NCBI GenBank assembly: GCA_964508055.1
Contig: CAZDRI010000012.1
Coordinates: 1-47,114 of the forward strand
Origin: CAZDRI01 sp964508055
GTDB taxonomy: Bacteria > Pseudomonadota > Gammaproteobacteria > PS1 > Pseudothioglobaceae
Direction of reading: 5' to 3'
DNA: 47,114 bases
The notes under the pieces are model-generated. The model was not told the origin of the DNA. It worked only from the letters and a program-made list of their open reading frames with translations, and did not search any database. This document shows, piece after piece, positions 1-8,500 of the stretch. The translations under genes and the position numbers were made by a program. Each line of letters begins with the position of its first letter. Position 1 is the first letter of the stretch.

Positions 1-112
1 TATAAAATTTTATTAGAATTTTTTAAAAATGAACCGCTTAAGTTGTCATGACCCTATTTTAATTTATTTTGATATATTTGTTAATTGACAATAGCAGTTA
101 GAATATATTTTT

Positions 113-862
113 TTACATTTTTTTGAATAAGTGAATAAACGAGCGACTAATTATTAATTTAGCATTTGTATCTTTGATAGTGATTGTTAATTTATCGTTT
201 TGGTTTTTGCTAATTTTATCTATAAAGTTAAGGTTAACAATACTAGATCTGTGTATTTGCCAAAAAATATTTGGGTCTAATTGTGTTGTCAGTTCTTTAA
301 TGGGTGTGCTGATTAGGTATTCTTTGCCTTTAGTCAGCACCGAGGTGTATTTTTGCTGAGATTGAAAATAATAAACATCTTTAACATTGATTAGGTATGT
401 GCCTTTGCTATCAGAGGCTTTAATCCAATGTAGATATTTATCTTTATTATAATTTACTAATGTTAGTTTTTTTTTAATAACCTCAAGGTCTTCAATGCTC
501 TTAGAGTAATTTAAGTATAACCAAAATATAATAGTGCCTAATAAACTAAAAAATATGCCTGTATAAAGTAATAATTCAAAATGTATTTTTATTTGGAACA
601 GCATTTGATGCAATACAAATCCAACAAGTAGCCCAATAAAAAAGCCAACAGTACTATGCAATATAATTATAATTGGGTTTTTTAATTGCTTATTTGGAAT
701 AAAAATATTTGCTAATAAAACACTTAAGCCAATACAATGAGAGAGTAATAAAATTTCTAAAAAACTAGTATTGCTAATTAAAAAATACAACAATACTGCA
801 ACTGCGGTATTAAATAATAAAACATAAAATATTATTTTTTTCTTAATATGACTATGGAGCAT
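113..862 (-). CDS. Membrane-anchored LytTR-family DNA-binding regulator
   Basis: Predicted 249-residue transcription regulator. The N-terminal half is four hydrophobic segments (about residues 9-28, 33-52, 62-85 and 96-116). A short charged linker follows, then a LytTR DNA-binding domain at about 145-249, with the family pattern of a central YYFQS stretch and IHRSSIVN near residue 205. There is no response-regulator receiver domain, so it is not a classical two-component regulator. Its membrane part may sense a signal directly or respond to the exporter encoded upstream. It is the last gene of a six-gene minus-strand set, 45 bases after the beta-barrel gene. No clear Shine-Dalgarno precedes the ATG. 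The LytTR assignment is firm; the signal and target genes are unknown. Autoregulation of the operon is a guess from position. Confidence 0.85.
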   Translation of the reverse strand: MLHSHIKKKIIFYVLLFNTAVAVLLYFLISNTSFLEILLLSHCIGLSVLLANIFIPNKQLKNPIIIILHSTVGFFIGLLVGFVLHQMLFQIKIHFELLLYTGIFFSLLGTIIFWLYLNYSKSIEDLEVIKKKLTLVNYNKDKYLHWIKASDSKGTYLINVKDVYYFQSQQKYTSVLTKGKEYLISTPIKELTTQLDPNIFWQIHRSSIVNLNFIDKISKNQNDKLTITIKDTNAKLIISRSFIHLFKKM

Positions 863-907
863 ATAACTGTTGGTGGTAATAGAAATTGTATTAGTCTAAT
901 AATAACA

Positions 908-2128
908 TTAAAAAAAGTTATATAAAAGACTTATACTAAATTTATTACTATAAGGAAAATAACTCTCATATTCACTATCTTTTTTTCCAGTAGTATGTGA
1001 AAAAATAGTAATAAACTCAAGATTATCACCAATATCATAATGAAATTTCACTCTATTTAAAGCTGATAAATCTTGCCCTATATTACAGCTAAAACCAAAT
1101 TTGTAGTTATCAAATGTTTTCTCTAATCTAATAAAACTATAATACTGTCTAAGTCCAGCTTTATCATTTGCTAAAGATAAATCCCAAGCGAGGTTAGCAT
1201 CGGCTGGTGCGTTTAGCATTTTATGATTATTTACCAAAGCTTTGTATGTATCCCACTCAGCATTATCCATACCCCTTTTGTCATAGCTAATTTCAGCAAT
1301 TACATCTAAATTATTGCCCGTAGTAAACTGGAGTCCTAACATTGCTCTCGGGTAATATTTGTCATCGTCTTTCCTGTGTTCACCAATTGGGTTATTAGTA
1401 GCAATTAAATTTTTGTTATTATTTAGCACACCAAGATGAGTTGCTTTGGTAGTTCCTTGGCGTATGAAAAAAGAACCGTAAGTTTGTAAGTTATCATTAA
1501 CAATTGTGCGTATTCCTGACCCAAAACCAGTCTTCTTGTTTTTTTTTTTGTGTGCTACCAGAGTTAAATCACTTTCAGCAGTTAAAACATAATTAAAACG
1601 AATGGCACTAGCGTGGTAGCCATATCCTTTAACAGGGTCATAGTCATGATTATCATAATTTTTATAAAAATTTATGCTATTGCCTGTATCAAAAACATAA
1701 TTGATAGAAAAAGCATTTATGCCCATTTGATTTTGTGGCAGACCATCTAAGGTACTTTGGTTATAATATGGGTCTGTAACAGCAAGGGGATTAAAAGAGT
1801 TACCAATTTGCCAATTTTCAATAAACTTACCAATTTTAATGCTTAGATTATCATTAATATCAAACTCTGTGAATAAGGTATTTAATTTTAGTTTTTTATC
1901 AGTTTTTTTATATGAAAGACTATATTCAAATTTTAATAAATTACCGCTTAAATCAATGGAATAATCTTGTGTATTATCTTTAGGTAAAATATCATTCATC
2001 GCACTGTGCTGCCAGACTCCATCACGATTATATATTTTATTATTAACTAAAACATATGCATCATTAAGTAATTGGGCATTTATTTGCAAAGAAATTAAAC
2101 AACAAATAAATATACTATACTTTTGCAT
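908..2128 (-). CDS. Outer-membrane beta-barrel protein of unknown specificity
   Basis: Predicted 406-residue exported protein. A signal peptide (about residues 1-18, ending near INAQ) is followed by a long series of alternating polar and hydrophobic strands. The C-terminus is SISLLYNFF, with the terminal aromatic expected of a BAM-inserted barrel. A GKF-x-ENWQIGNSFNPL stretch near residue 100 recalls porin-like families found beside lipid or lipoprotein exporters (DUF1302-type), but I cannot assign a family with certainty. Its ATG directly follows the stop of the LolA-like gene, so the two are almost certainly co-translated. In context it could be the outer-membrane acceptor or exit channel for cargo moved by the ABC exporter and LolA-like carrier. 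The barrel call is well supported; the function is inferred from neighbours only. Confidence 0.7.
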   Translation of the reverse strand: MQKYSIFICCLISLQINAQLLNDAYVLVNNKIYNRDGVWQHSAMNDILPKDNTQDYSIDLSGNLLKFEYSLSYKKTDKKLKLNTLFTEFDINDNLSIKIGKFIENWQIGNSFNPLAVTDPYYNQSTLDGLPQNQMGINAFSINYVFDTGNSINFYKNYDNHDYDPVKGYGYHASAIRFNYVLTAESDLTLVAHKKKNKKTGFGSGIRTIVNDNLQTYGSFFIRQGTTKATHLGVLNNNKNLIATNNPIGEHRKDDDKYYPRAMLGLQFTTGNNLDVIAEISYDKRGMDNAEWDTYKALVNNHKMLNAPADANLAWDLSLANDKAGLRQYYSFIRLEKTFDNYKFGFSCNIGQDLSALNRVKFHYDIGDNLEFITIFSHTTGKKDSEYESYFPYSNKFSISLLYNFF

Positions 2129-2827
2129 TTAATCAATTCTGCCACGCATACCATTACTAGTAAAAAGACGATTAGGTATTTTCTTTTCTATGATGCTATC
2201 AAACTGCATAATTGTTTTTTTATTACTCACATCAGGTAAGGTATAAATAATATCACTAACTAAATTATCTTTGACTATGTAGCGCATTTTTTTATAAAGT
2301 TTGCCACTTCTTAAATATGCTTCTGCTTTAATTGGATAATGTTGTTGTTTATTAATCCATAGATTAATAGAGCTATAGGTAGCTTTTTTATTTTTTGCAC
2401 TCAATTTTAAAACAATAGTATCATTCTCTTCTTTAAGGAGTTCAGAGTTGTAGTCATCAGATAGCTGTAAACCAGCCAAGTCGCCATATGAGGCTTGTCC
2501 TAATAAGCGTTGAATTGGTGTAATACGAACTGGTCTAGATGACCTTTTAACCAACACATACATACCTTTGTCACTTAGCAAAACACGATTTCCTTTACTT
2601 GCTCCAGAGCGAATATCTACCAAACTCTCTCCACTACGATAATAAACATCATATTCAACACTCTTATTGATAGAGTCTTTTTTGTATTCATCAATTGATA
2701 TTTTGAGATTTGCATGTTTGTAGGGCAAACGATATTTATCAGAATTTTTTAATAACTGCGTTGCTGAAGGTGCTGCAAAAGCATAGTTAAATAACACACT
2801 AAGTAGGAGTATTAAATATCTAATCAT
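2129..2827 (-). CDS. LolA-like periplasmic outer-membrane lipoprotein-sorting family protein
   Basis: Predicted 232-residue periplasmic protein with a signal peptide (about residues 1-18, cleavage after YAFA). The mature part begins with the SATQLLKNSDKYR pattern typical of the LolA-like family annotated as outer membrane lipoprotein-sorting protein. This family shares the half-barrel lipid-binding fold of LolA/LolB. It is longer than true LolA (about 180 mature residues), and it sits beside a private ABC exporter rather than ftsK, so it is probably not the housekeeping carrier. Its ATG overlaps the permease stop by 8 bases, showing translational coupling. Likely role: accept a lipid or lipidated substrate from the permease and carry it to the outer-membrane barrel encoded next. 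The substrate is unknown. Confidence 0.75.
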   Translation of the reverse strand: MIRYLILLLSVLFNYAFAAPSATQLLKNSDKYRLPYKHANLKISIDEYKKDSINKSVEYDVYYRSGESLVDIRSGASKGNRVLLSDKGMYVLVKRSSRPVRITPIQRLLGQASYGDLAGLQLSDDYNSELLKEENDTIVLKLSAKNKKATYSSINLWINKQQHYPIKAEAYLRSGKLYKKMRYIVKDNLVSDIIYTLPDVSNKKTIMQFDSIIEKKIPNRLFTSNGMRGRID

Positions 2828-4052
2828 AATCTAATTGCTCCACTATTTTTTTCTTAAGTGCTTTATTGATAGGTAAATAAGAGGCTATTATCCCTAACAG
2901 ACAAGATGCTAATATGATAATTAATGCAGCTTCTGTAGTGGGTAGAAATAATAATGGGTAAGATTCAGTACGCCCTGGCGGTGGTGGCATAATATAATAG
3001 GATTGGTTAATAACTATAGTTATTATAAGGCCTAAAAGCACACCAATTATAGACCCAATAAAGCCAATAATTAAACCTTCAAACATAAAATCTAGCCTTA
3101 AATACTTTTTAGCAATACCAAATGCACGCAAAGTCCCAACTTCAGAAATGCGTTCGTTTACAGAGGTGTTCATCACATTGCTTACTGATAATAATGCTAC
3201 AATCAGTATAATAGAGCCCATTACCGTAAAGATACTATAGTAAATATTCTCAACTGCTTGAAAGTAAGGTGCTAACTCATACCATGTCCTAACCCCTTTA
3301 TCACTAGCAATTTTTTTAATATCTGCTAATGCAATATCGGTGGCTTCAATATCTTTTAACTGCACGACAACACGGCTAATTTTTTTAGTTAACAATAGTT
3401 CCTGGGCAGAGAAAAGAGGTATTTTTAATTCAATTTTATTAAGCATTGGAATACCAGTATCATAAATGCCGACAACCATAACATCAATGGCATTAATCCC
3501 GCCTTCAACAGTATTTGATAGCATAGTAACACTATCACCGATTTCTACCGTTAATTTGTGTGCTAGACCTTTTGCTAATACAACTTGATATGGATTGATA
3601 TTTGTTTGATTTAATGCTCTGCCACTAATAAAAGAGCCGGTAATATTACCTTGATGCAATCTTCTTTCTTTTTTACTCTCAATGCCTGTCCCTTGAAATA
3701 TGGTGCTAATTTCTCCATTAGAGACAATGCCAGAAAATGCAAGGCGTTTCATTGCTTGTCTTACCTGTTTATTTTGCATTAAGGTGCTAACTAAATCATC
3801 TGCATCTTCATTATTTAATCCAAACTCTAATGGTTCAGATTCAAAATCTTCCCACAGTCTATTATCTGCTATATGCATATTACCCATACCGCCTTGAACG
3901 ATACTACGAGTTAGCCCCCAAAAAGTAAAATTTATATAACCATAAGCTAATAATAGTGCACAAGCAACAATAGCAACAGTGAATACAGCAATTATAGAAC
4001 GACGACTATTTCTTATCACATTGAGCCATGCAATTTTAAACCAATTCATCAT
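2820..4052 (-). CDS. MacB/LolC-type FtsX-domain ABC transporter permease
   Basis: Predicted 410-residue inner-membrane permease. One transmembrane segment near residues 17-40 is followed by a large periplasmic MacB-PCD-like domain (about 45-265). An FtsX domain with three transmembrane helices follows (about 270-300, 325-350 and 370-395). The region around NVMNTSVNERISEVGTLRAFG is the conserved FtsX coupling segment. This topology belongs to LolCDE/MacB mechanotransmission exporters, which extract or expel substrates on the periplasmic side. The ATG overlaps the ATPase stop by 4 bases (ATGA), and the end overlaps the LolA-like gene. A single permease gene implies a homodimer, unlike LolC/LolE. 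The substrate cannot be deduced. Confidence 0.85.
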   Translation of the reverse strand: MMNWFKIAWLNVIRNSRRSIIAVFTVAIVACALLLAYGYINFTFWGLTRSIVQGGMGNMHIADNRLWEDFESEPLEFGLNNEDADDLVSTLMQNKQVRQAMKRLAFSGIVSNGEISTIFQGTGIESKKERRLHQGNITGSFISGRALNQTNINPYQVVLAKGLAHKLTVEIGDSVTMLSNTVEGGINAIDVMVVGIYDTGIPMLNKIELKIPLFSAQELLLTKKISRVVVQLKDIEATDIALADIKKIASDKGVRTWYELAPYFQAVENIYYSIFTVMGSIILIVALLSVSNVMNTSVNERISEVGTLRAFGIAKKYLRLDFMFEGLIIGFIGSIIGVLLGLIITIVINQSYYIMPPPPGRTESYPLLFLPTTEAALIIILASCLLGIIASYLPINKALKKKIVEQLDYD

Positions 4053-4723
4053 AATACGCTTATCCTGCCATCTGTCATTTTAATAACTTGATTAACATTT
4101 TTTAATACCCTTTCATCATGAGTTGAAAATAAAAATGCAATACCAGATTCTTTATTAAGTTTTTTCATTAAATTAATTAAACGAAAAGTGTTATCTGAAT
4201 CTAGATTTGCTGTTGGTTCATCTGCTAATATAAGTTTTGGATTCCCCATTAGAGCACGCGCTACAGCAACGCGTTGTTGTTCTCCGCCAGAAAGTTGGTT
4301 AGGAAAGCTATTTTGTCTAGCTAATAACCCTACTTGTTTTAATAAATATTTTGCCTGCAACTTGCGTTTTTTCTTTGAGGTAACGCTATAAAGTGCTGAC
4401 ATTTGCACATTTTCTAATGCAGTTAATACTGGTAGTAAGTTAAAATTTTGAAATACAAAACCTAACTCATTAGACCGTAAATAGTCCAGTTTTTCAGCAT
4501 GGTTATAATTAATCAATTTATTATCAAAGTAATATTTACCTTTTGTTGGTATATCTAATAAACCCATAATATTAAGTAAGGTGCTTTTTCCAGAGCCACT
4601 AGGTCCAGAGATTGCAGTAAAAGAGCCTTTTTCAATTTTTAGATTAATACTATTTAAAGCATTAATAGTTAACTGACCACTTCCAAAAACTTTACTAATA
4701 TTACAGAGATTAATTAAGCACAT
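4049..4723 (-). CDS. LolD/MacB-type ABC transporter ATP-binding protein
   Basis: Predicted 224-residue ATPase partner of the FtsX permease immediately downstream. It shows Walker A GPSGSGKST (about residues 42-50), the Q-loop in VFQNFN, the signature LSGGEQQRVA, Walker B LILADEP and the H-loop SSTHD-like FLFSTHD, all in the order and spacing of LolD/MacB ATPases. I chose the ATG at 4723, 11 bases after the preceding stop. An in-frame TTG at 4747 would add eight residues absent from the family and overlap the upstream gene. It powers the predicted export complex from the cytoplasmic face. Confidence 0.88.
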   Translation of the reverse strand: MCLINLCNISKVFGSGQLTINALNSINLKIEKGSFTAISGPSGSGKSTLLNIMGLLDIPTKGKYYFDNKLINYNHAEKLDYLRSNELGFVFQNFNLLPVLTALENVQMSALYSVTSKKKRKLQAKYLLKQVGLLARQNSFPNQLSGGEQQRVAVARALMGNPKLILADEPTANLDSDNTFRLINLMKKLNKESGIAFLFSTHDERVLKNVNQVIKMTDGRISVL

Positions 4724-4733
4724 CAACAAGTCA

Positions 4734-5189
4734 TTATAGAATATCAAATATTAAACTTGTGCCATCCTTAGGGATAGAAAATTTAGCATCATTAAAACTA
4801 GCAGGACCAAATGTTCCCCTCACATTATTAGAAAAGCCATAAGGTTCAACTGGTATGATAAAAAAATAATTTAATTCCTCATCACCATTTTGGTCATGAA
4901 AAGCTGCTGCTGCATATATGCCTTCTGGTACAAACACAGTGAAGGATATTGCCCCCTCTTTAGCTGGAACAACAACACCATTGATTTTCTCACCCAAGTG
5001 GTTAAGCATTGGTGTTGACAGTTTCGGGTCGTCATTTGGAAATCTATCGGCAATATCTTGGCTAAATAGAGCAAATCTAATTGAGCCCTCATTATTAGTA
5101 ATATTTTCAATTGTTACTTCAAGTTTAGCTGCTGTAGCCTCAGAAAAAACAATTATTGTTGTTAAAATAATGAATAAAAATCTATACAT
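4734..5189 (-). CDS. DUF2141 domain exported protein
   Basis: Predicted 151-residue secreted or periplasmic protein. A signal peptide spans residues 1-21 (ending ATAA). A DUF2141 domain follows, recognisable by the opening LEVTIENI-x-NNEGSIRFALF, the YAAAAFHDQNGDEELN segment with a possible acidic metal site, and the closing GFSNN-x-RG-x-FGPASF pattern. DUF2141 is a small beta-sandwich family of unknown function. A strong Shine-Dalgarno, AAAGGAGAC, lies just upstream of the ATG. It is the first gene of the six-gene minus-strand operon, so it may be cargo or an accessory factor for the exporter. The family is recognised; no function is known. Confidence 0.8.
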   Translation of the reverse strand: MYRFLFIILTTIIVFSEATAAKLEVTIENITNNEGSIRFALFSQDIADRFPNDDPKLSTPMLNHLGEKINGVVVPAKEGAISFTVFVPEGIYAAAAFHDQNGDEELNYFFIIPVEPYGFSNNVRGTFGPASFNDAKFSIPKDGTSLIFDIL

Positions 5190-5658
5190 AATTTTGTCTC
5201 CTTTGTTGGTTAATGAATTTTACATTATAAAAAATTTGTTAAATAATAAAACAGATATAGATAAAATGCTGATTTAAGTCTTTAACTAGTGGTTTTGTTA
5301 GGATAGAATGCACTGCAATTGTTCCAGATTAGCCTTTGATTACATCCCAAAGCATAATTAAGAGGTGAAATCATTATTAGCATAATTCACTCTGATAGTT
5401 TGCGGGGTGTAATGGACTTTAATAATCTAAAAATAAAGCACCTAACTAACCAAAACCCTATATCAATTAGCAGAATGAGAATATTAAATTTTATTTTTCA
5501 AATAAACAATTTGAGAATGATATTATAATAAAATGTGACTTATGACATTTATTACAATACCCTTTTACCAAGATAATAAATTATAATTTTTAAAATGATT
5601 TTTTTGCTACTATTTTGACATTTAACAAACTAAAATAACTAGCTGACAAAAAAGGAGC
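5190..5658. other. Divergent intergenic region between exporter operon and suc operon
   Basis: About 470 bases separate two divergent operons. The half near 5189 carries the exporter ribosome site and a candidate -10. The half near sucA contains a TTGACA at 5615-5620, but no good -10 follows at 16-18 bases; a TATAAT at 5582-5587 lacks a convincing -35. A 38-codon open frame (5412-5528, plus strand) starts behind a GGGG run. It resembles nothing I know and is probably chance. No inverted repeat, operator or insertion sequence was recognised. Confidence 0.5.
5224..5229 (-). promoter_or_regulatory. Candidate -10 element for the DUF2141-exporter operon
   Basis: Read on the minus strand this is TATAAT, about 35 bases upstream of the DUF2141 start codon, which leaves room for a short leader carrying the AAAGGAGAC ribosome site. 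The -35 region at a suitable distance is poor (GTTTTA at 17 bases). In DNA this AT-rich, a chance TATAAT is common, so this is only a suggestion. Confidence 0.3.
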
Positions 5659-5709
5659 ATGTTTAAATATTTTAATTTAACTATTTACAATTACTATGAA
5701 AAACAATGA
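5659..5709 (+). CDS. Possible 16-codon leader ORF overlapping the sucA start
   Basis: An ATG at 5659 lies directly behind AAAAAAGGAGC, the only good Shine-Dalgarno in this region. It opens a 16-codon frame (MFKYFNLTIYNYYEKQ) that ends at a TGA 14 bases inside sucA, in a different frame. The sucA ATG at 5696 has no purine-rich site of its own, and its frame is closed by a stop at 5678. Ribosomes starting here would end beside the sucA start and could re-initiate. Four of the 16 codons are Tyr. Whether this is a regulatory leader peptide or merely delivers ribosomes is unknown. A longer spacing or unusual initiation at sucA is the alternative. Confidence 0.35.
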   Translation: MFKYFNLTIYNYYEKQ

Positions 5710-8485
5710 AATAAATACAAGTTCAATTGAATATATTGAATCTATAGCAGGTCAAAATTTAGAAACTGATGTTGTCAACCTTTTTGATTCAGAAAATATC
5801 TACAATATAAGTAATAATAAAAAGGTAAAAGATGAATTTATTGATTATGGCAAAAAGAACTTTTCTTTAAAAGCCACATCAGCGGTTTTATCTTCACATG
5901 ATGCTAAACAATTAAGAGTTTTACAATTACTAAATAGTTATAGGTCTGATGGACATCTTAGAGCTAATATTGACCCTTTAGCAAGAGAAAATGTTAATAA
6001 ACATGATGTAAAACTTGAATTAAGTGATTTTGGTCTTAGTGATTCTGATTTGGATTTAGAATTTGAATTTGATGCTGGCTCTTATCGTAAATTAGGTAGA
6101 GACACTTTGAGGAACATTATTAAGGCTGCAAAAAACACCTATTGTAATACTATAGGTGCTGAGTATATGCATATACCTCATATTGACGAAAAGCGTTGGA
6201 TACAAGAAAGATTAGAGTTTAATAATGCTAGAAATGAATTTTTAGATGGTGAAAAAAGATGGCTGTTACAGCGTTTAATTGCTGCAGAGGCTTTTGAAAG
6301 TTTCTTGCATACTAAATATATAGGACAAAAAAGGTTTTCACTTGAAGGGGCTGAGACTTTAATACCGCTTTTAAATATTTTAATAGAGCAAGCAGGGCAA
6401 AATTCTGTTGAAAAAATCACTCTTGGTATGGCACATCGTGGGCGCTTAAATGTTTTGATTAATATTTTAGGCAAGCAGGGAGAAGATTTATTTAAAGAAT
6501 TTGCTGGTAATTTGAATATTAAAGGTACTCAAACAGGAGATGTAAAATACCATTCAGGTTTTTCTTCTGATATAAAAACTAAAAAAAATGATATTCACAT
6601 AACTTTATCTTTTAACCCATCACATTTAGAAATTGTAAATCCTGTAGTTGAAGGTTATGTTCGTTACTATCAAGATTTTCTAAAAGATAAAAAAGGTGAA
6701 TTAGTAATGCCAGTTTTAATTCATGGTGATGCTGCATTTGCAGGGCAAGGCGTGGTTATGGAGACTTTAAATATGAGTCAGTCACGCGGTTATGCAACCA
6801 AAGGCACAGTGCATATTGTATTAAATAATCAAATAGGTTTTACTACTTCTAAGCAAGATGATGCTCGTTCTACATATTATTGCACTGATGTTGCTAAAAT
6901 GGTTAACACTCCTATTTTTCATGTAAATGCTGAAGACTTAGAAGCAGTAATGTATATTACTAAGTTAGCTGTTGATTATAGGATGGAGTTTGGTAAAGAT
7001 GTTGTTATAGATTTGGTTTGTTATCGCCGTCACGGTCATAATGAAGCTGATGAGCCAAAAGTAACTCAACCTATGATGTATAAAAAAATTAATTCTTTGC
7101 CTACTACTAAAGAAAATTACGCTGAGAAATTATTAAACCAAGGAATTATTACTAAAGAACAAATAAACGAAATGACAAATGAGTATCGTAATAATTTAAG
7201 CGCTGGAAAAGTAGTGGCATATAATGCTACTGAAAATCAAAAAGAATGGTTAGTAGGTTTATCTTGGAAGAAATACGAAAATAAAAACTGGTTTGATAGC
7301 TATAATTCAAAAATTTCTGTTAGTAAAATTTTAGAGTTAAATGACAAGCTACAAAAATTACCAAAAGGCTTTAAGGTACATCCAAGAGTGCAAAAGGTTA
7401 TGGATGATAGAAACAAAATGGCAAGAGGTGAACTTGATATTGATTGGGGTTTTGCTGAGACTATGGCTTATGCTACTTTGGCAGATAGAGGTATCCCAAT
7501 AAGGCTTTCTGGCCAAGATTGTGGTAGAGGAACTTTTTTCCATAGAAATGCAGTCTTACATAATCAAGACAAAGTAGAAAGTTATATACCTTTACAGCAT
7601 TTACATGAAAAGCAAGGTAAAGTTCAAATAATTGATTCAGTGTTATCAGAAGAAGCTGTATTAGCATTTGAGTATGGTTATTCATCTGCTAATCCAGAAC
7701 AATTAGTAGTGTGGGAGGCGCAATTTGGCGACTTTGCTAATGGGGCACAAGCAGTAATTGACCAATTTATTGTATCTGGTGAGACAAAATGGGGTAAATT
7801 GTCAAATTTAGTAATGATGTTGCCTCATGGATTAGAAGGTCAAGGTCCTGAGCATTCATCTGCTAGATTAGAAAGATATTTACAAGCTTGTGCTAATTAT
7901 AATATTCAAGTTTGCGTGCCATCTACTGCATCACAAATATTTCATTTACTGCAAAGGCAAATATTAAGAAAATATCGTAAACCACTTATTATTCTTACTC
8001 CAAAAAGTCTACTTAGAAATCCGCTTGCTGCATCACCTCTTTTTAAATTTAAAGATGATGTTTTTAAAGTTGTTATAGGTGAGCAATATGAAAATATTGA
8101 CTATGACAAAGTGGATAGAATAGTTTTATGTTCAGGCAAGGTTTTTTATGATTTATTAACTAGAAGACAAAATGAAGAAATTAATAATATTGCTATATTA
8201 AGAATAGAACAATTATATCCATTTTCTCAAAATGATTTAATTGTAGAATTGGCTAAATTTAAAAACGCTAAAGAAATTGTATGGTGTCAAGAAGAACCAA
8301 TAAATCAAGGAGCATGGTATACAACAAGGCATCAATTTATCTCTATTGTTAAAGAACATCAAAAATTATTAATAGCATCTAGACCATTATCATCAGCTCC
8401 TGCTGAAGGTAGTTTAGGTTTGCATAATAAAAATCAAAATATACTAATAGAAAAAGCATTAGCTGTTAGACCTATAGACGAATAA
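5696..8485 (+). CDS. sucA: 2-oxoglutarate dehydrogenase E1 component
   Basis: Thiamine-diphosphate-dependent decarboxylase of the 2-oxoglutarate dehydrogenase complex. It converts 2-oxoglutarate to a succinyl group on the E2 lipoyl arm, releasing CO2. At 929 residues it matches the family (about 930). Visible landmarks are GMAHRGRLN (His about 247), HGDAAFAGQG (about 343-350), the ThDP/Mg region HGHNEADEP, and the C-terminal transketolase-like half with GQDCGRGTFFHRN and LPHGLEGQGPEHSSAR. It is the first gene of sucA-sucB-lpd-sucC-sucD. The start lacks a Shine-Dalgarno; a short ORF with a strong site overlaps it, suggesting coupled translation. No key motif is missing, so the oxidative TCA branch should be complete at this step. 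Confidence 0.97.
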   Translation: MKNNEINTSSIEYIESIAGQNLETDVVNLFDSENIYNISNNKKVKDEFIDYGKKNFSLKATSAVLSSHDAKQLRVLQLLNSYRSDGHLRANIDPLARENVNKHDVKLELSDFGLSDSDLDLEFEFDAGSYRKLGRDTLRNIIKAAKNTYCNTIGAEYMHIPHIDEKRWIQERLEFNNARNEFLDGEKRWLLQRLIAAEAFESFLHTKYIGQKRFSLEGAETLIPLLNILIEQAGQNSVEKITLGMAHRGRLNVLINILGKQGEDLFKEFAGNLNIKGTQTGDVKYHSGFSSDIKTKKNDIHITLSFNPSHLEIVNPVVEGYVRYYQDFLKDKKGELVMPVLIHGDAAFAGQGVVMETLNMSQSRGYATKGTVHIVLNNQIGFTTSKQDDARSTYYCTDVAKMVNTPIFHVNAEDLEAVMYITKLAVDYRMEFGKDVVIDLVCYRRHGHNEADEPKVTQPMMYKKINSLPTTKENYAEKLLNQGIITKEQINEMTNEYRNNLSAGKVVAYNATENQKEWLVGLSWKKYENKNWFDSYNSKISVSKILELNDKLQKLPKGFKVHPRVQKVMDDRNKMARGELDIDWGFAETMAYATLADRGIPIRLSGQDCGRGTFFHRNAVLHNQDKVESYIPLQHLHEKQGKVQIIDSVLSEEAVLAFEYGYSSANPEQLVVWEAQFGDFANGAQAVIDQFIVSGETKWGKLSNLVMMLPHGLEGQGPEHSSARLERYLQACANYNIQVCVPSTASQIFHLLQRQILRKYRKPLIILTPKSLLRNPLAASPLFKFKDDVFKVVIGEQYENIDYDKVDRIVLCSGKVFYDLLTRRQNEEINNIAILRIEQLYPFSQNDLIVELAKFKNAKEIVWCQEEPINQGAWYTTRHQFISIVKEHQKLLIASRPLSSAPAEGSLGLHNKNQNILIEKALAVRPIDE

Positions 8486-8500
8486 GAGGAGAATAGTTTT

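Noticed and set aside
5412..5528. 38-codon open frame upstream of sucA
   Set aside because: A GGGG run lies before the ATG but there is no recognisable protein pattern, and short open frames are common in such AT-rich spacers.
5615..5620. Perfect TTGACA -35 box upstream of sucA
   Set aside because: No acceptable -10 hexamer occurs 16-18 bases downstream, so I do not call a promoter here.
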